A DNA stretch of 64,000 nucleotides from Siphlonurus alternatus (Eukaryota; Arthropoda; Insecta; Ephemeroptera; Siphlonuridae): positions 30,529,675-30,593,674 of the forward strand of contig OX463781.1 of the NCBI GenBank assembly GCA_949825025.1, given 5' to 3'. Both the position numbers and the translations under genes were made by a program. This document shows positions 57,259-64,000 of the stretch, in pieces. The notes under the pieces are model-generated. The model saw only the letters and a list, made by a program, of their open reading frames with translations. It was not told the DNA's origin and did no database searches. Position 1 is the first letter of the stretch, and each line of letters starts with the position of its first letter.

Positions 57259-60200
57259 TCATAACTCCTCGGGGTCTGAGTCTGGGCACAGGACAACAGG
57301 TGGTGGTCCTTCATCCTCCAGCTCTTGTGTGTCCTTGAAGCATCTTGGGAAGAAGAAGCGCTGTGCCCGTAATGAGGGCGGGGTTTCCTTAAGCTGCTGT
57401 TGCTCTTGCTGCGCAGAGAACACAGCGTCAAGGTCCTCTTCAGCCCTCTCCATCTCTTCTTGGCCAACATGGTCTTCAGCCGTGTTGACATCAGCAATCT
57501 GATTAGAACTGTTTCCATTTTTCTCATCATGCATCCCTGCAATTATGAGCCAATTAGAACAAAAACTTCCCAAAAATACAATTAATATACATAGTAAATT
57601 TGAATATAGTTACTGTACATATTGTATGTATGACATTTTACATTAAAAGGTAGAGTTGAAGTTACTGAAATAAATAAACATAAGCATGTCCAGCTAAAAT
57701 TTAATAACAAATTATTTTTGAAGAGAAAATAATATTAAGTACAGCACAGTTGGTTTTACTCATTACATTTATAAAAAATAATTTTTATACATTACAATAC
57801 TGTGTACATAATTCATCACTACAATACAAATTACAAATTTCTACCACGTAACTACAGTACATGGGACCTTAAAAACTTCACTCTTTAGATAACTATAATG
57901 AAAATGTAGAGGAACCATAGGAATTTATAGGTTACTTATAAACAATATAATTTTGACCAGCACTTAGCAATATAAAAGAGTACTAACAAATTTTATGTCC
58001 AACAATAATAACTGCCTTTACCATTGCTGAGAGAACTGATTGGTCGCTTCCTGTTCCTGGTGCTACTTGAAGCCGTAGACTGCATGGAGGTTGATGCCTG
58101 TGAGTGGGACTGTGACTCACTCTGTTGCTGAGTCATTGTTGCCAGCACAAAGTGTGCCTCAAATGAAGGCAAGCTACTGATGGTAAACACCACTGGCCTG
58201 CAATAAAAAAAATAGTATTACATAGTAATAATGTACATCTAGCGAGTTAATGTTATTGTACCTTCCAGCAACCTCAAAATGTGCTGTTACAGGAAGACTC
58301 GTGGCTTCAGCAAACATCAAGAGAGCTCTCAGTTCCTTCAAACTAAATGTAACTGTTGTATCGGCTCCAACTGTCAGAGAATCAAACTCCAGGGGTTCAA
58401 GGCACAGTTCAGTGCGGACTGCAGCTTTCCGAGTATCTATAAAAACAGGTTAAGGGTAAGATAACACGAACAATCGATTGTTGGTAGTCCCATTTGATTA
58501 ACATGTAAACCTTAGCAACCTCATAATAATTCTGATTTTTTTTTTTTTTTGAGAGACAGTTCTTGGCATCAAAAAAATATGGAAAAAATTTCAAAACAAT
58601 CGGTCAATCCAATTTTTTTAAATTAATTTCTTAGTTTAGGTCTCCATGGGAAAGCCCTATACTGAAAATATAAAAAATTAATTTAAAAAAATTAGAACGT
58701 TCGATTGTTTTGAAATTTTTTCCACATTTTTTTGGTGCTAAGAACTGTCTCTCAAAAAAAATTCAGAATTATTATGAGGTTGCTAAGGTTTACATGTTAA
58801 TCAAATGGGACTATCAACAATCGATTGTTCGTGTTACCTTACCCTTAAAGGGGTACCAAAGTGAATACTTTTTTTACATATTCGGGCAGCTAAGAATTAT
58901 TCTAACATCCCTGTGGCTCAATATTTTTGCACAATGCCTAGTTATTTTACCATTAATTACTTAGTTTGAAAAGTGAGTTCTATGGCCGTTGATTGATTCA
59001 AGCCGATGCGCGTCCGCAGCGGCCGGTGATACGACAAGAAAGGGGCGGGAGGATGTTCCCATGATTCGCGGGAAATTCTCGTCGTATCAGCGGCTGCTGC
59101 GGGCGCGCACAGACTTGAATCAACCAACGGCTTTTGAACTCACTTTTCAAACTAAATAATTAATTTTAAAATAACTAGGCATTGTACGAAAATATTGAGA
59201 CACAGGGATATCAGAATAATTCTTAGCTGCCCGAATATGTAAAAAAAGGATTCACTTTAGTACCCCTTTAATGAGAATAAAATAATGGCATAAAATATTG
59301 TTAATCAATGACACAAATAATTAATATATTTAGTTACCTGTTGCTACATCAGAATAGTTACGGAAGATAATACGGACAGGGCTGACAGTCAATGAAATTT
59401 CTTCGTGATTATTTTGAAAGTTTTGCAGTACTTCAGACAGGACTCTACTTTGGGCACAAAACCTGTTAGGTACCATGTCCTTGTTGTAAACAGCCTGTGA
59501 TAGAATCCATGTTAGTGTGGAAGTTCAGATGGACTGTAGCAAAGTCTACAACAGTACTCACAATGGTTGTAACAAACCATTGTTTATACATGTCTGTCCG
59601 ATGATGCATTTTTCATTGTTAACCACGGGACGATGTAGTACCTGATTTTGCCACCAGAGCACAGAACGTAATGGCATTGTTGGCGCTAATTAACCCTAGA
59701 TAAATTTATATTGATGGTGTTCATTTATGTTCATTTACCATAAGGTAATATGTAAATCTAATCAACAATTTTACGGACCCATGATGTTTACTTCACCAAA
59801 CAGACATTATCAACAATACTTTGTTTACAAACCACAACTAGAATACTTTGGATTGTAGGCAGGCTTACCTGTACTGTCTCACTCTCAATAACAGGGACGT
59901 AGTACGTCTTACGTATGCTGTGTCTGCAACGCAGCTGGAAGACGAGCTGCCCTCCGTCAGGCTCTAGCGTCAGCTGGCAAGTCTCAACAATGTTTGCTGG
60001 AGTGCGAAACACAGCCAGTACAGACTGCAATGTAACACATCAAATAAGTTACCCTATCACTATGTACAGTAAATATTGCATGTATTGCAAAGAAAGTAAA
60101 TGATGTTGGTTATGATACAAGTTCTCCAACCAAATATAACTGTAATAACCTTATATTTCTAGAATATTGTAGTGATCCATATGTGCATATTGTGCATACA

Positions 60201-61557
60201 TTAATTACCATAATGAAGAATACAGGCACTTTACATTACAACAAGATAATTCAAGATTTAAAAATTAGTAAGGAAAATTATTATTACAGTGGTTTGTTTG
60301 AGAAGCCACAGATCAAATAGGTTTAAAATCCATTGTAAATAAAGGTTATTTTCCCATCTCATTTCACTACAGTGAAAATGATCTTCACACCCGTTTGCTC
60401 TGCGACTTCTCGTTTGCTTTTTCTCCAAAATAGCTTATGTAAGAATGTGGACATGGAGATTGTATGTATTGGTATGAGTTACATAATTATGTATACCTTC
60501 ATGGCAACCTTGCATTTATTGGGCTCCTCTTCTTGACCATTTTCTAAGACTGTATTTCTAGTTGAATGGTGGCCAGTTGGGTCTGAATTTGAGGCACTGG
60601 CACTGTAGTACGAGAAGAAGCTTTGGGAAAAATCAAATGAAGCAAATGCCGATCTATTGGCACTGACGGTTCGAAAGTATATGCCATTCTTATAAGGCTC
60701 TACATACAATTCATCACCAATTCTTGATAAAGTTGTTATGGCTTTCCCTAGGACTGAGGAAACGTATTAGTCGTTGAACAATCATATAATATACTATGAT
60801 ACCATGCCAGTCCACCAGAGACCTGGGGGGTCTTCAAATAACACAAATTACAACAATCCTAAACTTAAGACAGTCTTAGTGTATTCTTTATTGTTGCGCT
60901 AAGACAGTCTTAGGCTAAGTTTAGGTTAAGTGGTGTTATTTGAAGACCTCCCTGGTATGTATATGCATACATACCGTACGTATGTGCGTCTATCAGAGAC
61001 CATGCAGGTCTCTTGGTAATCTTGTATGGTATCATATATTATATGTGCATTATAAAATTATATGGCACTGTAATAATGCATACATATGGACGTGGCTAAA
61101 GTTACCATACATATACTAAATGCGTAGTGTACAGTTTTATGATACAGTATCATTGTCAAGAATTTTGGGAATGATACATAATTAATGTTTGACTACGTAT
61201 CACTACGCACTACGTATGTATGCCAGTGTTTAATACGGATCCGTTGATAACGGATAATGTTATATTCTTATATATGAGGCGTCGTCAATGAATCAGCATT
61301 GAACTCCGTCATGTGAACGTGTACTGTATGTGTAGTGTATGATATACGCATATATTTTACTGTATGCATATGTATGCATTCATATCGAGACCCTACAGGT
61401 TGGGTCTCTGGTATGCATGGCATGCCGCATGCTCCTACATTGTACATACATCATACAGTACAGTATGCATATGTATGGCATATGCTATGCATATGATACT
61501 GTACAGTACACAATTTATCTTACCTTTAAAATTAATACTAGGGATTAAACACTTCAT
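57259..61557 (-). CDS. Rad9: RAD9, 9-1-1 DNA-damage checkpoint clamp subunit
   Basis: Seven minus-strand exons in phase: 61557-61524, 60747-60497, 60024-59869, 59494-59338, 58436-58262, 58197-58022 and 57536-57259 (TGA). They give 408 aa (human RAD9A 391). The N-terminus MKCLIPSINFKGKAITTLSR, then IGDELYVEPYKNG, begins the first PCNA-like lobe. Next come RTPANIVETCQLTL, SVLSEVLQ-type helices, and the second lobe ending in VVFTISSLPSFEAHFVLAT. After about residue 275 the sequence becomes a Ser/Gln-rich, then acidic tail with a basic patch NRKRP and the motif RFFFPRCF, comparable to the FRSLFF segment of vertebrate RAD9. RAD9 pairs with RAD1 and HUS1 to load at damaged DNA and activate ATR signalling. 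The first exon has only 34 coding bases; the intron after it holds a foldback. Confidence 0.92.
58454..58844. mobile_element. 391-bp TTAA-flanked palindromic MITE in RAD9 intron
   Basis: Ends GGGTAAGATAACACGAACAA / TTGTTCGTGTTACCTTACCC, TTAA on both sides. Its terminal GGGTAAG matches the 347-bp family but the interior differs. It lies 17 bp from the 58436 acceptor. Confidence 0.9.
58849..59267. mobile_element. 419-bp TTAA-flanked palindromic MITE, adjacent to the previous one
   Basis: Ends AGGGGTACCAAAGTGAAT / ATTCACTTTAGTACCCCT. The left TTAA (58845-58848) is shared with the neighbouring element and the right one is 59268-59271. The core is GC-rich (gcagcggccg / cggctgctgc). Non-coding. 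Confidence 0.9.
59540..59850. mobile_element. hAT-type MITE, 311 bp, in RAD9 intron
   Basis: Third copy of the family at 33293. It is flanked by gactgtag (59532-59539) and gattgtag (59851-59858), an 8-bp duplication with one change. Starts CAAAGTC and ends GACTTTG-like (ATACTTTG). Confidence 0.85.
60821..60955. repeat. 135-bp foldback in RAD9 intron 1
   Basis: Ends ggggtcttcaaataacac / gtgttatttgaagacctccc with internal aagacagtctta blocks. Non-coding. Confidence 0.75.
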
Positions 61558-61887
61558 ATTTCTATCACAATCACCGAAAAATCAAATAAACGTTCAATTA
61601 TGCATAAATTTAAGGTATTTACACAGGCCGATACAAGCAAAACCTCTGGGCAAAACCGCAAAACTGTGAAACCTGTGAAATTTTTCAGAATTTGACCGCG
61701 CCAGCTGGAATTTTTAAAATGCGCGCGCTTTTTTTTTTGTTGAAAGAAACAATCGACAATCGATTTGACAGCGGGGCCGCCAGCTGGTGATGTCATCTCG
61801 ATTGGCATGGAATTATTTGCTAGCATCTTTTCTATATCATTCTGAATTCTGAGTTCTGAGTAATTTATAAATTATCTGCTATCTAAA
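61558..61887. promoter_or_regulatory. divergent 5' region of RAD9
   Basis: 330 bp separate the RAD9 start codon (minus) from an ATG at 61888 (plus) that opens a plausible first exon. It contains GC-richer patches (61690-61800, including aatgcgcgcgc). A shared promoter is inferred from spacing only. Confidence 0.4.
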
Positions 61888-61979
61888 ATGAACTTCAACG
61901 CTTCCAACGCTCGTCACCGTAAGTCAGTGTTACCATTTGACGGAAGCGACGAGCTGGATGCAAGCGCAAGTAGGCCTAG
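61888..61979 (+). CDS. possible first coding exon of an unidentified divergent gene
   Basis: An ATG at 61888 opens a 30-codon frame with ordinary codon use: MNFNASNARHRKSVLPFDGS, then DELDAS. It ends at a GTAGGC donor-like site (61980). No downstream exon is recognised before the LINE that fills the rest of the window, so the product is unknown. Support is the divergent arrangement with RAD9 and the clean coding look. It could also be chance. Confidence 0.3.
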
Positions 61980-62394
61980 AACCAATCTGACACAAAAGTG
62001 GACAGTTTTTAAACCTTGTTATTACTAATGTTTGTTAGCTATTTAGTAGATTCTGAAGGGTCTGAGTGCTATGCATATTTTTTGCTGCATTGAGTGTTTT
62101 ATGATAACCTCTTGATAGAGATATGATAATCTCTGTGTTGGTTTTGAATAAGTTTTATTGGTATGCATATGCCTATATGCATATACCTTGTACATATGAT
62201 ACTGTACCAGAGATCGTATACATGTACCGGTAGTGTACTGTACTGTACAGTATACATACCGGTATGCATACTGAGGGCATATGGCCATGTATCGGGAGGG
62301 AATCGGAATATATATCTTTGTGCGACAACTGGAGGTGGCTACGGTTCCTGACGTTCCTGTAACAGGGACCGCAATTCTAGAACTTGAAATGAAA
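61980..62394. other. non-coding sequence with tatgcatac motifs
   Basis: No gene is recognised. 62160-62290 is another tract of tatgcatac/tactgtac motifs; the overlapping frames are repeat translations. Confidence 0.5.
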
Positions 62395-64000
62395 TGAAAT
62401 GAAATAATAATCTTTATTTTAGCTTTCGCTATTTAAATTCATAATAGTTGGTTACATATTAATTAATTGATTTTACAATATCACATAAAAATTTGTTTCA
62501 TAATTTTTTATGCCTACAGAACGAACCAATATATTAAAACAGAAATAGCAAAATACCAATTAACATATAAAATAGTTTTACAAATAATTACTTACACAAT
62601 GAATATATAATTACCTGCTATAGGGAAATCTTTCCTTCACATATATAATACATAGCCTTTTAAACATTTTTTTATTATGACTTATTTTTATATTATCTGG
62701 TAGTTCATTGAACAATTTTTCCCCACAGTTATAAATTGATCCATCTGATCTTTGTTTATTGACACATTTTCTGAAAAAATTGTTACATCCTCTTGTATTA
62801 TAAATATGCATCTCACTATTTTTAACAATTTCACTTTTAAAATGCTTAGGAAATTTATCATGAATAATATCATAAAAAAATAACAGTACTTTTAATGCAT
62901 ATCTTTGTTTTACACTCAACCATTGCAGAGTTTCCAACAACAATATAGTATGAGTTCTTTTATTACAACCCAATATAATTTTCATCGCTCTGTTTTGAAG
63001 TCTTTGTAATAATTTGATATTTCTTTTGCTCGTATTAAAAAACAAAGATGCACAGTATTCAAAATGAGGAGCAATTATAGTTTTATATACCAAATTTTTA
63101 CACCAAACGCTCAGGAATCCCGAGATTCTACTTAAATACCCAATTTTTTTTACCAATTTTTTTTGACATGGACTCAATGGGGGACATTCACAAAGCACTT
63201 TAACCCCCACTTTAGCCCCGATTTTTAACCCTGGTGCTAAACATGGTACTAAACCAGGGGCTAACCATGTTAAGCTCATAGTTTGGCACCATGTTTAGCA
63301 CCAGGGCTAAAAATCGGGGCTAAAGTGGGGGTTAAAGTGCTTTGTGAATGTCCCCCATATGATCAATAAAATTCAAAATACTATCAAGAACTACACCAAG
63401 ATATTTAACATTTTTTTCAAACTTCAGTAACTCTCCATCAAGGTTGATCGTTGAATTGGGATTACTATTTACAATATTATTTATCTTACGATTAGAACTT
63501 GCAAGTAGCATGCAAGTAGTTTTTTTAACATTCAGTTTCAACTTATTCAAATTAAACCAAAAAGACAATTTAACTAAATCTTCGTTCAAATCATCACATA
63601 AAATTTTGAATTCTTTACCAGATATTGAGATCAGAGTATCATCCGCGAACAAATTAATTAATGATTTATCAACATGCAAATACATGTCATTAATATATAT
63701 AATAAAGAGCAAAGGACCTAAAACTGATCCTTGCGGAACTCCAACATTAATTTCTCTAAATTCTGACGAGTCATTACCAATAACTGTACATTGTTCCCTA
63801 TCTTCTAGATAGCTTTCAAACCATTTGAGAACAATACCATCGATTCCATAACACTTCATTTTTTTAATAAGGATACTTCTATCAATAGTTTCAAACGCCC
63901 GTTTGAGATCAATCATTACAGAAATAATTACATTATTATTATCTAAATCATCACGCCAGTTTGATAAAAGAAACTGTAATGATGATTCCGTTGATACATC
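62395..64000 (-). mobile_element. LINE (Jockey/CR1-like) ORF2, split by a MITE and running off the window
   Basis: Minus-strand frames 63916-63332 and 63279-62611 are two parts of one ORF2. The first has [30 protein letters not shown] and the active site LFADDTLISI. The second has FEYCASLFF, LQRLQNRAMKIIL and FNELPDNIK. They are separated by the 178-bp MITE at 63179-63356. The 3' tail is an atttc repeat (about 62388-62404). The 5' part lies beyond 64000. Apart from the insertion, both halves are free of stops, so the copy is young. Confidence 0.9.
63179..63356. mobile_element. 178-bp foldback MITE interrupting the LINE
   Basis: Ends GGGGGACATTCACAAAGCAC / GTGCTTTGTGAATGTCCCCC, flanked by AT on both sides (63177-63178, 63357-63358). 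Internal complementary blocks are aaaatcggggctaaagtggg and its inverse. Removing it with one AT joins the two LINE frames across FIDH-IES. Confidence 0.85.

Noticed and set aside
1..64000. Bacterial-style operons, ribosome binding sites, insertion sequences or a phage
   Set aside because: Spliced genes with GT-AG introns, a nuclear tRNA and eukaryotic transposons show that the DNA is nuclear eukaryotic.

Overview
The window is a piece of an AT-rich, intron-rich invertebrate genome, most likely an arthropod. The best evidence is a complete Dicer gene. Its sequence in every domain resembles arthropod Dicer-1 (the microRNA-type enzyme), including a decayed helicase ATPase site. I cannot name the species; a crustacean or another non-drosophilid arthropod would fit. 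All gene models come from reading splice sites and checking reading-frame phase by eye. No database search was possible.

Layout, left to right. (1) 1-826: 5'-truncated LINE reverse-transcriptase fragment on the minus strand, then palindromic repeats and anonymous sequence. (2) 4522-10239 (+): PTCD2-like mitochondrial RNA-maturation protein, first exon uncertain, with a 2.0-kb hAT element in one intron. (3) 10394-15450: a stack of nested transposons. (4) 16632-18421 (-): ER cyclophilin B (PPIB-like). (5) 18870-34404 (+): Dicer-1, 25 exons and about 2413 aa, starting 448 bp from PPIB in divergent orientation; intron 2 holds a LINE. (6) 37284-37363 (-): tRNA-Leu(UAG). (7) 37956-50323 (+): SIN1/MAPKAP1, the TORC2 subunit, with introns full of foldback elements and LINEs. 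(8) 52396-55867 (-): MIC60/mitofilin. (9) 57259-61557 (-): RAD9 of the 9-1-1 DNA-damage clamp. (10) 61888: possible first exon of a divergent gene. (11) 62395-64000 (-): another LINE, interrupted by a MITE.

The genes do not form a pathway. They are ordinary housekeeping genes: small-RNA processing, TORC2 signalling, mitochondrial architecture and RNA, ER protein folding, DNA damage. The unusual part is the repeat content. At least a dozen foldback (palindromic) elements can be read, many with exact target-site duplications. They include TTAA-flanked families, hAT-like families with 8-bp duplications, elements flanked by AT, and two foldbacks of 2.7-2.9 kb. Several sit inside introns, so they should be transcribed as hairpins. 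A restriction-like-endonuclease LINE has landed repeatedly in (AAT)n tracts in one SIN1 intron, next to a GC-rich element with a similar 3' end.

I found no new multi-gene system. The observations most worth checking are the inactivated Dicer helicase, the apparently missing Ras-binding domain in SIN1, the LINE/SINE-like array in (AAT)n, and the layered foldback elements.
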